Source of the DNA: Bacteroidales bacterium | GTDB lineage: Bacteria > Bacteroidota > Bacteroidia > Bacteroidales > ML635J-15 | Reading direction: 5' to 3' | NCBI GenBank assembly: GCA_028702675.1 | Contig: JAQVOJ010000006.1 | Location: 8,911 to 55,671, forward strand | DNA length: 46,761 nucleotides | Shown: in pieces, positions 1 to 8,325 of the stretch | Numbering within the stretch: position 1 is the stretch's first letter | Layout of the letters: the number at the start of each line of letters is the position of its first letter | Made by a program: the position numbers and the translations under genes | The notes under the pieces: generated by a model | Seen by the model: the letters and a program-made list of their open reading frames with translations, nothing else | What the model was told of the DNA's origin: nothing | The model's database searches: none

Positions 1-394
1 TAATTATTTATATAATAATATAATAGTGTTGCTGAAATAATATTAACAAGTTCTTTATAAGTAATTAACAAATTTTATTGCTTAAATGTTTGATCAAAAG
101 TTAATTCAATTGACGTCCTATAAAATTGCTGTTTATACTATGGTAGTAGTGTTAAAAATAATCTTATTAGAATATCTCTAAAATAAATGCCAAAAACTTT
201 TGATTTGCATTGTTGGTGATTATTGAGAACAAATTGCCTATAGTGCACAAAATCAACGCATTGGACCGTTCATTGATTTATTGAATACAGAACTATGTTA
301 AAAGCGTTAAGCTCAAATAAAATTTGCTTGTTAGTATTTAAGCTAAATGGCATGTGTCGAAAACTATTACTATTTTTGCAAAAAGCAATTAAAA
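1..394. other. Gene-free leader region at the window edge
   Basis: About 390 bases before the first gene hold no open reading frame that I can support on either strand. The stretch is very AT-rich. A short frame beginning at the ATG near 188 stops after about ten codons. The only recognisable signal is the TAnnTTTG box at 371-378, described separately. I see no tRNA, hairpin terminator or repeat here. Confidence 0.5.
371..378 (+). promoter_or_regulatory. Bacteroidota-type -7 promoter box (TATTTTTG)
   Basis: TATTTTTG fits the Bacteroidota -7 consensus TAnnTTTG. It ends 16 bases before the ATG at 395, so transcription would begin near 385. This also argues against the earlier in-frame ATG at 347, which lies upstream of the box. 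No good -33 TTTG was found at the usual 19-21 base spacing. Confidence 0.45.
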
Positions 395-2431
395 ATGGTT
401 TTAACATATCCGATTTTTCTGTGGGCATTATTCTCTTTATCGATACCGATAATTATTCACTTGTTTAATTTTAGGAAATACAAAACCTTGTACTTTAGTA
501 ATACTAGGTTTGTTGACCACGTAAAAAAAGACACTAAAACTAGAAATAAGCTTAAACAATACCTTATTTTGTTAATGCGATTGCTAATGCTTACTGCATT
601 GATTATTGCTTTTGCCCGACCAGTAATTCCAATAAAAGAGCAAGATAAATATCGTGAGGTTGATGCTATTGCAATATATATTGATAATTCTTTTAGTATG
701 GAATCTGAATCCGAACAAGGACCTCTTCTTACTCAAGCCATTGATAAGGCTCTAAAACTAGTAAATGTTTTGCCTGATGATATTCATTATTATTTGATTA
801 CTAATGATTTTTTGCCTGAACATCAACGAGCTTACAATAAATCTGATATTATTCAAATTATTGGAAACATAGACATTAGTCCTAATATTAAAAGCATAGA
901 TCAAGTCATTAAAAAAGCAATAGTTCTTAAGTCGGAAAGTAAAGAATTGGATATTTATATTATTTCTGATTTTCAAAAAAAATTCATTAAACCTGTTGAT
1001 ATTGATAATGAAAATATCTCAATTAGTATTATGCCATTAAATGTAAATGGGCAAAACAATATATTTATTGACTCGTGTTGGTTTACCGAACCAGTCAGAA
1101 TTTTTAATCAATCGGATGAACTATTAGTAAAAATTAGAAATATTTCGGATGTTTCTTACGTAGATATTCCTGTAAAGCTTTATATAAACGATACTTTGAA
1201 AGCGATTAGTAGTTTAAATATAGATGCAAAAGAGGATAAAACAATTAAGTTAGGATATACCAATACGAGTAAGGGTCTAAACAAAGGAGTGGTTTCGATA
1301 AGCGACTATCCTGTTACTTTTGATAATGAACTTTATTTTTCGTATAGAATTGCTGAAGAAATAAATGTGCTTATAATCAATGGGCAGCTTGAGAATAAAT
1401 ATCTGACAAGTTTGTTTGATACCGATGAAGATTATATTAAATTTAAACAGCTTAGAGCAGGACAAGAACGATTTGATGAGTTTCCATTTTATAACCTTAT
1501 TGTTTTAAATTCTGTAACTAATATAAGTTCGGGTTTGATGTCAGAATTGGAAGCGTTTGTTTCGAGAGGAAATAGTGTATTAATAATTCCTTCAGATGAA
1601 AGTGAGGCAAGTATGCTAAATCAGGTTTTAGAAGTTTTTGATATTGGTAAACTCCAATTAGATAAAAAAGAAATTTCAAAGATTAATAGTATTGACTATA
1701 AGCATGTATTGTTTCGTGATGTTTTTGTTGAATACGAAGACAAGCCTGATTTGCCATTGATTAGTAATGCATTTTTCTTAAATCTAAATTCAAAATCCGG
1801 TGCAGCATCTGTGTTATCTGACCAAACCGACAATTGTTTATTTGCAACTAAAAACTACAATGGCGGTAAAATCTACTTTTCGGCTTTTTCTCTAGACGAG
1901 AATCAAGAGTTTTTGAAGCATCCTTTGTTCGTTGCAATGTTTTATAATATTATTATTCAAAGTCAACCGATTGATGATTTATATTTTATTGCCGGCAGAA
2001 ACAATTCGGTGGATATACAAGTGAATTCTGAGAATTCAAGGGTTTATGATGTATTACATATTGTCGATTCTGTAGGTGTGGATATAATCCCTATGTATAG
2101 AAATGTTCAGGGAGTTCTTAACGTGTTAATTCCCGAAGTTATGTTAGAAAAGGGACATTACGAAATTGTAGCTAACAATGATTTATTAGGTGTGTTTTCG
2201 CTAAACTATGATAGAACCGAATCTATACTTGAGTATTATTCCGAAAAGGAACTTTCTGAAGAACTTACATCAGCCGGTTTAAAGGAGTTCTTACTTATTA
2301 ATACTGCCGAAAAAGATTTGGATAGCATTATTAGAGAACAAAAAAAGGGTAAGGAATTGTGGAGATTGTTTGTTTTTATAGCCTTGTTTTTTATCACTTG
2401 TGAAATTTTAATAATTCGATTAATGAAATAG
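395..2431 (+). CDS. BatA-domain, von Willebrand A-like membrane protein
   Basis: This 678-residue protein starts with the BatA signature (MVLTYPIFLWALFSLSIPII, then HLFNFRK). A second membrane segment follows near residues 48-65 (LILLMRLLMLTALIIAFARP). Next comes a von Willebrand A-like region with a MIDAS-type DNSFSM motif around residue 97, a long periplasmic-looking middle, and a C-terminal membrane helix (LFVFIALFFITCEILIIRLM). Proteins of this form are common in Bacteroidetes and belong to the aerotolerance (Bat)-related group; their biochemical role is poorly known. I chose the ATG at 395 over the one at 347 because the family begins with this membrane segment and because a -7 box lies between the two. 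There are no other Bat genes nearby, so it appears to be a stand-alone member. Confidence 0.8.
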   Translation: MVLTYPIFLWALFSLSIPIIIHLFNFRKYKTLYFSNTRFVDHVKKDTKTRNKLKQYLILLMRLLMLTALIIAFARPVIPIKEQDKYREVDAIAIYIDNSFSMESESEQGPLLTQAIDKALKLVNVLPDDIHYYLITNDFLPEHQRAYNKSDIIQIIGNIDISPNIKSIDQVIKKAIVLKSESKELDIYIISDFQKKFIKPVDIDNENISISIMPLNVNGQNNIFIDSCWFTEPVRIFNQSDELLVKIRNISDVSYVDIPVKLYINDTLKAISSLNIDAKEDKTIKLGYTNTSKGLNKGVVSISDYPVTFDNELYFSYRIAEEINVLIINGQLENKYLTSLFDTDEDYIKFKQLRAGQERFDEFPFYNLIVLNSVTNISSGLMSELEAFVSRGNSVLIIPSDESEASMLNQVLEVFDIGKLQLDKKEISKINSIDYKHVLFRDVFVEYEDKPDLPLISNAFFLNLNSKSGAASVLSDQTDNCLFATKNYNGGKIYFSAFSLDENQEFLKHPLFVAMFYNIIIQSQPIDDLYFIAGRNNSVDIQVNSENSRVYDVLHIVDSVGVDIIPMYRNVQGVLNVLIPEVMLEKGHYEIVANNDLLGVFSLNYDRTESILEYYSEKELSEELTSAGLKEFLLINTAEKDLDSIIREQKKGKELWRLFVFIALFFITCEILIIRLMK

Positions 2432-2685
2432 AATTTTGAGAAAAGATCATGAGTATTTTTTTCTTATTTTTTTTGAATTTTACAATTAAAGTATCAAGAA
2501 ATGTCATAATAGCTTGCTGTTTTAGAGAGATAAGTATCAATAATGATAAGTATTAATATTACTTAAAATCATTTTAGCAGCGACATAAGGGTTTGATAAT
2601 CAACACAAAACATTAGTGTTGTTGTATGTTAATATTAGTGAATAAGTTTTTTGCAAGATTATTATTTAAATTGGAAAATAATTAC

Positions 2686-2693
2686 TATACTTG
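2686..2693 (+). promoter_or_regulatory. Probable -7 box before rplS (TATACTTG)
   Basis: TATACTTG matches TAnnTTTG at seven positions of consensus form with one C for T. It lies 37 bases before the ATG of the L19 gene at 2731. The gap 2432-2730 holds no other gene that I can support; it contains long T-runs after the upstream gene but no clear hairpin. Confidence 0.35.
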
Positions 2694-2730
2694 CAAGCCA
2701 AAATTTCAGGCATTTAAAAAAATATTAGTC

Positions 2731-3078
2731 ATGGATTATTTGAAAGTAGTAGAGGATAAATTTGTTGAAAAACAAGAATTTGTAAAATTCTCATCAGGAG
2801 ACACAGTTACTGTACATTATAAAATTGTAGAAGGAACCAAAGAACGTATTCAGCAGTTTCGCGGTGTGGTAATTCAACGAAAGGGCGAAGGACATACAGC
2901 GACGTTTACTGTTCGCAAAATGTCAGGAGCTTATGGAGTTGAGCGTATCTTTCCACTATATTCACCATTTATTGATAAAGTGGAAGTAAATAAACACGGT
3001 AAAGTACGTAGAGCCCGTATTTATTATTTACGAGGTCTTACAGGTAAGAAAGCAAGAATACAAGAAAAAAGATTCTAA
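2731..3078 (+). CDS. rplS: 50S ribosomal protein L19
   Basis: The 115-residue product has the full L19 pattern: [16 protein letters not shown] near the N-terminus, [36 protein letters not shown], and the basic C-terminal end ([20 protein letters not shown]). L19 sits at the 30S-50S interface of the ribosome. The frame is open upstream to 2626, but the extra 35 residues are not part of the family and the -7 box lies inside them, so the ATG at 2731 ([11 protein letters not shown]) is the start. The length matches the family. The gene stands alone, without the usual trmD or rpsP neighbours, and is closed by a strong terminator just downstream. Confidence 0.97.
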   Translation: MDYLKVVEDKFVEKQEFVKFSSGDTVTVHYKIVEGTKERIQQFRGVVIQRKGEGHTATFTVRKMSGAYGVERIFPLYSPFIDKVEVNKHGKVRRARIYYLRGLTGKKARIQEKRF

Positions 3079-3102
3079 TTCTGAAATAAAAATATTTTTA
3101 GG

Positions 3103-3130
3103 AAAGCGTTCAATCAAAGAACGCTTTTTT
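3103..3130 (+). terminator. Rho-independent terminator after rplS
   Basis: A perfect 9-base-pair stem (AAAGCGTTC / GAACGCTTT) with a seven-base loop is followed by a T-run. It starts 25 bases after the L19 stop codon. The minus-strand OmpA gene ends at 3129, inside the T-run, so the hairpin may end transcription from both sides. Confidence 0.9.
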
Positions 3131-5162
3131 ATTTTCCGGTAATATAAAATTCTGTTCGTCTGTTTTTTGCTCTACCTGCTTCGGTTGTATTAGGAGCAAT
3201 TGGCATAGATTCACCGTATCCTTTATACTTCATTCGTATTGGGCTGATACCCTTGTTAGCAAGATAATTATAAACGGCTTTTGCCCTTTCTTCGCTAAGT
3301 TTTTGGTTAGTCGATTCTTGACCAACATCATCGGTGTGTCCTCTAATCTCGAAAGAAACAGTTGGATTGGCTCTTAAGAATTCAATGAGATTATCTAAAA
3401 CTATTTTGCTTACATTGTCGAGTTCTGATGAAGCAAAAGAATAATTTATATCATTAATTTCAACAGCTTTTCCTACTTCAATTGGTTTTACTTCAAAATT
3501 GATTGTTGTAGGAGCTTCAAAACGTTCTTCTTCCGGAGATATATAGTTTGATGTAAAACTGTAACCTTCCTTTTTTACAACCATTAGGTAGTCATCGTCT
3601 TTCTTTTCGGGTTCAATTGTAAGTGCAACTGCATAGTTTCCTGTCATTGCATCTACAATACCTTCGGTTACTTCTTCGGTTCTTGTATTCTTTACTTCTA
3701 GTTTAGCATCCGATAATGTATTTCCTTCGTCGTCTAATAGAGTACCTTTTACAAACAAAACTTTTTCGGGACGTGCCTCTTCGTATAAGTCTATGCAATA
3801 AACATCCCAACCACCAAGTCCATCAAGTTTATTCGATGAAAAGTATGCTTTTTTACCGTTAGTGCTTACAATAAAACCAATATCGTTTTCTTTAGTATTT
3901 ATCGGATAGCCCATGTTAATAGGTTTTGTCCATTCTCCATCTCTATATTTGCTAAAGAATATATCGTAACCACCTAAACCAGGATGTCCATCAGATGAAA
4001 AATAAAGAGTTTTACTGTCGCTATGCATATATGGCGATTTTTCGTTACCTGATGTATTGATAATTGGACCTAAGTTTTCGGCTTTGCTCCAACTACCGTT
4101 TTCGTCCATATGTGAGACATAAATATCACTATTGTAATTACCTTCACCAAAATCAATATTTCCTGGTCTAATACTTGAAAAATATAAGGTCTTGCCATCT
4201 GCCGTAATACTGGGTTGACTCTCCCAAGTGTCGATGCCATTTATATTGGGACCAAGATTCTTTAGTTCTGACCATCCTGTACCTGTACGTGTTGTAACAT
4301 AAATATCGCAATTGTCGTAAGTTCTGCTTACAAACTCACATATAGTAATATACATAGTGCTATTGTCGATTGTTATGCTTGCTGCTCCTTGATTTTTGCC
4401 TGAATTGAATGGATATGGCATAGGTAGCCCTTTAGAGTAATATACCGCTTCATCGATGCTATCTGCTTTTTGTGAAACCATAAACGATTCAATAAATTTT
4501 TCGCCGTAAATAGAATTTAGCTCCTTTTTAAACGAAGCTTGCGTGTAAAATGCCATACTCCCGTCTGGAGAGATAATAGGTAGATAGTCGTCGTTAATTG
4601 TACTAACGCCTTCAACTAATACAGGCTTAAACGGGACAGGATTGCTTATTAAGTTTTCGTACTGTTCAATATAATTTAAAGTATTTTTGGCATCAGAATA
4701 GTATTCGCTTTTTTTACTGCCGTTCTTTATAAATTCTTTTAAATATGGTTTTGCTTGCTTAAAATCATCGTCTTTAAAAAACATTTTTCCTAATTCATAA
4801 TTAATTAAGTAATTATTGTAAGAAGGACAGGTTTCAACAACTTTTATTAAACACTTTATATATTGACGGTAACTATTTTCTCTTGATTTTATATCTATAG
4901 ATTCAGAATATCGATAATAGTAAATTTCTGATATTGCTACCCAAGCTTCAGTAAATTCGGGTTCACGGTTTATTGCATCTGTAAGTTTTTCGATTGCTTT
5001 GTCAAGATTTTGTGAAGCGAGCAGTTCAAGTGCCGTTTCAAATGATTTCATTGCTTTTTTATCGTTAACCTCATTGCAATATGTATCAATGTATTGTGAA
5101 TAGCATAATGACGAAAACACCATTAAACCAAAGAATAAGATTATATGAATTAAATTTTTCAT
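3129..5162 (-). CDS. TPR / PD40 beta-propeller / OmpA-domain envelope protein
   Basis: This is a 677-residue secreted protein. It has a signal peptide (MKNLIHIILFFGLMVFSSLCYSQ), TPR-like helices to about residue 160, and PD40/WD40-like repeats in the middle (motifs such as TLYFSS, KTLYFSSDGHPGLGGYDIF and AYFSSNKLDGLGGWDVY). A carboxypeptidase-regulatory-like segment follows near 505-580, then a C-terminal OmpA domain (RGHTDDVG, LSEERAKAVYNYL, GRAKNRRTEF) that should bind peptidoglycan. This layout is typical of Bacteroidetes proteins linked to type IX secretion or gliding, such as the PorE type, though I cannot assign a specific orthologue. The start at 5162 is preferred to 5210 because it gives a clean signal peptide and follows the -7 box. 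The gene at 29902 has the same architecture. Confidence 0.85.
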   Translation of the reverse strand: MKNLIHIILFFGLMVFSSLCYSQYIDTYCNEVNDKKAMKSFETALELLASQNLDKAIEKLTDAINREPEFTEAWVAISEIYYYRYSESIDIKSRENSYRQYIKCLIKVVETCPSYNNYLINYELGKMFFKDDDFKQAKPYLKEFIKNGSKKSEYYSDAKNTLNYIEQYENLISNPVPFKPVLVEGVSTINDDYLPIISPDGSMAFYTQASFKKELNSIYGEKFIESFMVSQKADSIDEAVYYSKGLPMPYPFNSGKNQGAASITIDNSTMYITICEFVSRTYDNCDIYVTTRTGTGWSELKNLGPNINGIDTWESQPSITADGKTLYFSSIRPGNIDFGEGNYNSDIYVSHMDENGSWSKAENLGPIINTSGNEKSPYMHSDSKTLYFSSDGHPGLGGYDIFFSKYRDGEWTKPINMGYPINTKENDIGFIVSTNGKKAYFSSNKLDGLGGWDVYCIDLYEEARPEKVLFVKGTLLDDEGNTLSDAKLEVKNTRTEEVTEGIVDAMTGNYAVALTIEPEKKDDDYLMVVKKEGYSFTSNYISPEEERFEAPTTINFEVKPIEVGKAVEINDINYSFASSELDNVSKIVLDNLIEFLRANPTVSFEIRGHTDDVGQESTNQKLSEERAKAVYNYLANKGISPIRMKYKGYGESMPIAPNTTEAGRAKNRRTEFYITGK

Positions 5163-5183
5163 ACCTATAGTAAACGCTCTTGA

Positions 5184-5191
5184 CAAAGATA
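5184..5191 (-). promoter_or_regulatory. -7 box for the OmpA/TPR gene (TATCTTTG on the minus strand)
   Basis: On the minus strand TATCTTTG fits TAnnTTTG exactly. It lies 21 bases before the ATG at 5162, between that ATG and the earlier in-frame ATG at 5210, so it supports the shorter protein. Confidence 0.5.
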
Positions 5192-5229
5192 AAATTTTAA
5201 GTTCAAACAAAATTTTAAATATAATTATT

Positions 5230-5248
5230 TGTTAATATTCAATTAACA
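5230..5248. repeat. Inverted repeat between two divergent promoters
   Basis: TGTTAAT and ATTAACA form perfect 7-base arms around a 5-base centre (ATTCA). The repeat sits between the -7 box of the minus-strand OmpA/TPR gene (5184-5191) and that of the plus-strand VTT gene (5275-5282). The arms resemble Rex half-sites, but the spacing differs from the Rex consensus. It could be an operator; no factor is assigned. Confidence 0.35.
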
Positions 5249-5274
5249 TGCCGTTATCAGTTAAAATTTCGTGT

Positions 5275-5282
5275 TAAATTTG
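5275..5282 (+). promoter_or_regulatory. -7 box for the VTT-domain gene (TAAATTTG)
   Basis: TAAATTTG fits TAnnTTTG exactly and ends 16 bases before the ATG at 5299. It supports that ATG as the start. Confidence 0.45.
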
Positions 5283-5298
5283 AAGCAATTTTTAAAGT

Positions 5299-5913
5299 AT
5301 GTGTCCAAAACTAAGAAAATCTTTATCCCGAAAATTGGGAATCGTTGTTCGCTATAACAAGCGTAGCGGTTTCTTTGGATATTTCTTAAAAAATGCTTTA
5401 AATATTCTATTAGTTATTCTATTCTTTTTGCTCATTGTTTTTTTACTAAATTATTTTTTTGATATTGATTATGTTTCAAAATGGTTGATTGCTCATTTTC
5501 CCAATGGAATAGTTTTACTAATATTCTTTGTATCTGAAACGCTATTCGGTCTTATTCCCCCTGATTTGTTTATTCTTTGGGTTAAAGGTTTTCCCGAACC
5601 TTGGTTGATGGTTGGAGTGCTGTCTTTAATATCATATTCCAGTGGTTTGTTGGCTCACTGTATTGGGCAAAGTTTAAGACGCATAAAACGTGTCAAAATT
5701 TGGTACGAAGCTAAATTTAGCGATCACGTTATTAAAATTAAGCGATGGGGGAGTATATTTGTTGTAACATCTGCTTTATTACCTTTGCCATATTCTACAA
5801 TTTGTTTGCTCGCTGGTATGTTAAATTATCCTTTTACCAGATTGCTTTATTATGGTGTCTTTCGTATTATAAGATTTTTCTTATACGCTGTGGTACTGTA
5901 CGGTATTGTTTAG
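5299..5913 (+). CDS. VTT/DedA-like integral membrane protein
   Basis: The 204-residue protein has a basic N-terminus and several hydrophobic spans: LNILLVILFFLLIVFLLNYF near 33-52, GIVLLIFFVSETLFGLIPPD near 70-89, a stretch near 103-118, and two near the C-terminus. The FGLIPPDLF segment and a later span reading VVTSALLPLPYSTICLLAGM resemble the re-entrant loop and helix of VTT (DedA/SNARE-associated) proteins, which are linked to lipid or undecaprenyl-phosphate movement across membranes. This match is by eye. Its stop codon overlaps the stop of the convergent prenyltransferase gene by four bases (TTAG), with no terminator between them. Confidence 0.65.
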   Translation: MCPKLRKSLSRKLGIVVRYNKRSGFFGYFLKNALNILLVILFFLLIVFLLNYFFDIDYVSKWLIAHFPNGIVLLIFFVSETLFGLIPPDLFILWVKGFPEPWLMVGVLSLISYSSGLLAHCIGQSLRRIKRVKIWYEAKFSDHVIKIKRWGSIFVVTSALLPLPYSTICLLAGMLNYPFTRLLYYGVFRIIRFFLYAVVLYGIV

Positions 5914-6767
5914 AGTATTATTGAAATTATAGTAAAAATCCCGAATATTACTGACGCAATACCATTAGTAATTCCAAAGGCAATTCCGATTTTTGATAAA
6001 TTATTTGGTTTTACTATTAAATGTTGATAAATAAGCATTGTTGTAAATCCTATACAACCAATCCAGTAAACAGCGTGTAGGTTATAATAGATACCTAAAT
6101 AAAATATTATAAAGGGTATAGGGATGTGCAGTATTATTGAAGCGATTAGAGAATTTCTTTTACCTAGTGCTGTTGGAATAGATTTTAGCTTAGTTTTTTT
6201 GTCAAAATCATAATCTTGTAATGAATAAATAATGTCGAAACCTGCCGTCCAGAAAAACACCATTGCCGATAAAAATAAAGGAAAAGGAGCAAAACTACCG
6301 GTTAAAACTAAGTACGCTCCAGTTGGTGCAATTGCTAAACTTAGCCCGAGAACTAAATGCGATAGGGCAGTAAATCGCTTGGTGTAGCTATAAATTAGAA
6401 TAATTAGTAATGCAATAGGACTTAAATAAAAACAAAGATTATTGATAAATGCAGTTGTAATAATAAATAACAAACAATTTATTATTACAAATAATAGAGC
6501 ATGTTTTGCAGTAATTATTCCTTTAGGGATTTCTCTGTCTTTAGTGCGAGGGTTTGCGGCATCAATTTTTTTGTCAACATATCTATTGAAGCCCATTGCA
6601 GCATTTCTGGCAAAAATCATACACAGTATCATTAAAGCAAGCTTGTACCATTGAATATTAAAATGCAAATAGCGGGCGGCAGCAAAAAATCCAATTAAAG
6701 CAAAAGGTAGTGCAAACACTGTATGACTGAATTTTACTAAAGAAGCGTATTGTTTTAGTCGTTTCAC
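5910..6767 (-). CDS. mqnP: UbiA-family prenyltransferase, MqnP-like
   Basis: This 285-residue protein has the two Asp-rich motifs of UbiA prenyltransferases. The first reads NAAMGFNRYVDKKIDAANPR near residues 54-73 and the second LQDYDFDKK near 183-191, with about eight hydrophobic spans between and around them. The conserved surroundings (NPRTKDREIPKG and GFDIIYSLQDYDFD) fit the subgroup that includes MqnP, the prenyltransferase of the futalosine route to menaquinone, better than MenA. The reaction would be attachment of a polyprenyl chain to an aromatic acid at the inner membrane. It lies nine bases downstream of a sodium:solute symporter gene and probably shares its transcript. No other menaquinone gene is in the window, so the futalosine assignment is inference from family resemblance. 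Confidence 0.75.
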   Translation of the reverse strand: MKRLKQYASLVKFSHTVFALPFALIGFFAAARYLHFNIQWYKLALMILCMIFARNAAMGFNRYVDKKIDAANPRTKDREIPKGIITAKHALLFVIINCLLFIITTAFINNLCFYLSPIALLIILIYSYTKRFTALSHLVLGLSLAIAPTGAYLVLTGSFAPFPLFLSAMVFFWTAGFDIIYSLQDYDFDKKTKLKSIPTALGKRNSLIASIILHIPIPFIIFYLGIYYNLHAVYWIGCIGFTTMLIYQHLIVKPNNLSKIGIAFGITNGIASVIFGIFTIISIIL

Positions 6768-6775
6768 AATTGGAT

Positions 6776-8194
6776 TTATTTCTTTTTTCTGTTTTGTATC
6801 TGAATGCCTACTAATAATACAATCCCTGCAATTATTGTAGCCGGTATAAATGCCATTTTTAAGATGCTGTCGTTGTGTGTAGCAAATCCAAGTGTAAAAA
6901 GTATTATGATAACAATAGTACCACTTAATATACTGTAAAATGAAGCAAATTTATACTTATAAACATCTTTTTTGATTAAAGCTAAAAATGTAACAGGAGT
7001 AAATATAATATTTAATGTAATTCCGGCAACAAATAGGTTAACGATATCTGCAAAAAACAGAGCCATTGCAAGGGCTAACATCCCAAAAGCTATTACAGCA
7101 ATTCTTATCCATTTAAATGCTGCTTCATTTGAAATATTGTTTTCTTTCCATCCTGTAAAGTCTCTTACAGCAGTCATTGCTACGATATTTAAAAAACTAT
7201 CGGCACTCGACATTAGGGCTGCAAGTAGTCCAACAATTGCAACACCAAGTAAAACAGGTCCAGTATTATTTGCTAAAAAAAGATGTGTTGCAGAATTAGG
7301 GTCTATATCTGTGCCATAATTTAATCTTAAAACCATTCCAACCAGAGGGAAAATGATATAAAATGGGAGCATGCTTATACCACATATAATAGCTGATTTT
7401 CGTGCTGTTTTAGAACTATTCGCAGCAAGTGTGCGTTGCCATATATCCATTCTTGTAAGTACCGATGGAGAAAGAAGAATTGGTAACCCAATTAGAAAAA
7501 CTAATCCTTCTGCTGTGCCGTTTAAAAATTCTTTTGGTAATTGACTAAATGTCCGAAAACTATCTGTTTCTGTAATAATACCAGGTATAAAGACAGCAGC
7601 AATAATAAAAACTATAACTATAAATTGAATAGTATCGGTAATAATTACTCCCGATAATCCGGCAAGAGCAGTATATAATATAACTACTAAAAAAGAAATA
7701 CCGGCAGCAGCTACATAGCCAACATCAAAAGCATAATGTAGTAATGTAGCCATTCCTACAAATTGTGCAGCAGTAAGAAAAAAGAAAATAATAATATTTA
7801 TCAGACTAATTAATGCACTAAAAGATTTAGGAAATATTGAGCGATTATGTTTTTTAAGATAAGAACGATTCAGAAATTCTACAAATGAATATATATTTCG
7901 TTCTGCTCCAAGAGTTCTTATTTTACCTGCAAAAAAGTATAGAATAAAAAAGCCGATAACATATGCTATCCCAATAGCTACAGCGGCAAATCCTGATGTA
8001 TATCCCATAGCTATTAATCCCATACAAACTCCTCCTCCTACAAACGTTGCCAATGTTGTAAATACTACCGGTAGAAGCGAGGTATTCCTACTATTTATTA
8101 AATAGGAGTCAATGTTTTTTACCTTTACATGCTTTATAGTAAAGTATATAATTATCAACAAATAAATAAGTATCCAGAAAATATACCAATTCAT
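6776..8194 (-). CDS. Sodium:solute symporter (SSS family)
   Basis: A 472-residue integral membrane protein with about thirteen hydrophobic spans fits the sodium:solute symporter family. Recognisable pieces are the N-terminal LPVVFTTLATFVGGGVCMGL (the first broken helix), YTALAGLSGVIITDTIQFIV, a WQRTLAANSSKTARKSAI segment, and LLAALMSSADSFLNIVAM, which carries the Ser-Ser-Ala-Asp-Ser sodium-site motif. The substrate cannot be read from the sequence. The gene is divergent from the citrate lyase genes, which makes an organic acid such as citrate possible, but this is only a positional hint. The gene downstream is the UbiA-like enzyme, nine bases away. Confidence 0.85.
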   Translation of the reverse strand: MNWYIFWILIYLLIIIYFTIKHVKVKNIDSYLINSRNTSLLPVVFTTLATFVGGGVCMGLIAMGYTSGFAAVAIGIAYVIGFFILYFFAGKIRTLGAERNIYSFVEFLNRSYLKKHNRSIFPKSFSALISLINIIIFFFLTAAQFVGMATLLHYAFDVGYVAAAGISFLVVILYTALAGLSGVIITDTIQFIVIVFIIAAVFIPGIITETDSFRTFSQLPKEFLNGTAEGLVFLIGLPILLSPSVLTRMDIWQRTLAANSSKTARKSAIICGISMLPFYIIFPLVGMVLRLNYGTDIDPNSATHLFLANNTGPVLLGVAIVGLLAALMSSADSFLNIVAMTAVRDFTGWKENNISNEAAFKWIRIAVIAFGMLALAMALFFADIVNLFVAGITLNIIFTPVTFLALIKKDVYKYKFASFYSILSGTIVIIILFTLGFATHNDSILKMAFIPATIIAGIVLLVGIQIQNRKKK

Positions 8195-8213
8195 AATTGA
8201 AAGACTTTGTTGC

Positions 8214-8243
8214 CAAAATTATAATAAATGATATTAAACACAA
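8214..8243 (-). promoter_or_regulatory. Promoter of the symporter-prenyltransferase transcript
   Basis: Read on the minus strand, TTG (8241-8243) is followed after 19 bases by TAATTTTG (8214-8221), which fits the -33/-7 spacing of Bacteroidota promoters. The -7 box ends 19 bases before the ATG at 8194. Confidence 0.5.
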
Positions 8244-8272
8244 TAAAATACTTGTTTTAAATCTAATCTAAA

Positions 8273-8304
8273 TTTGATTATTGATTTTATGCTTACTAAA
8301 TTTG
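8273..8304 (+). promoter_or_regulatory. Promoter of the citrate lyase operon
   Basis: TTTG at 8273-8276, a 20-base spacer and TAAATTTG at 8297-8304 match the full Bacteroidota -33/-7 consensus. The -7 box ends 21 bases before the ATG at 8326. This is one of the best-formed promoters in the window and is divergent from the symporter promoter about 30 bases away. Confidence 0.65.
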
Positions 8305-8325
8305 TGGAGTTTAAAAAATAAAATT

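Noticed and set aside
1-346. Possible decayed coding sequence or small RNA in the leader
   Set aside because: No frame longer than a few codons, no conserved motif and no stable hairpin could be seen on either strand.
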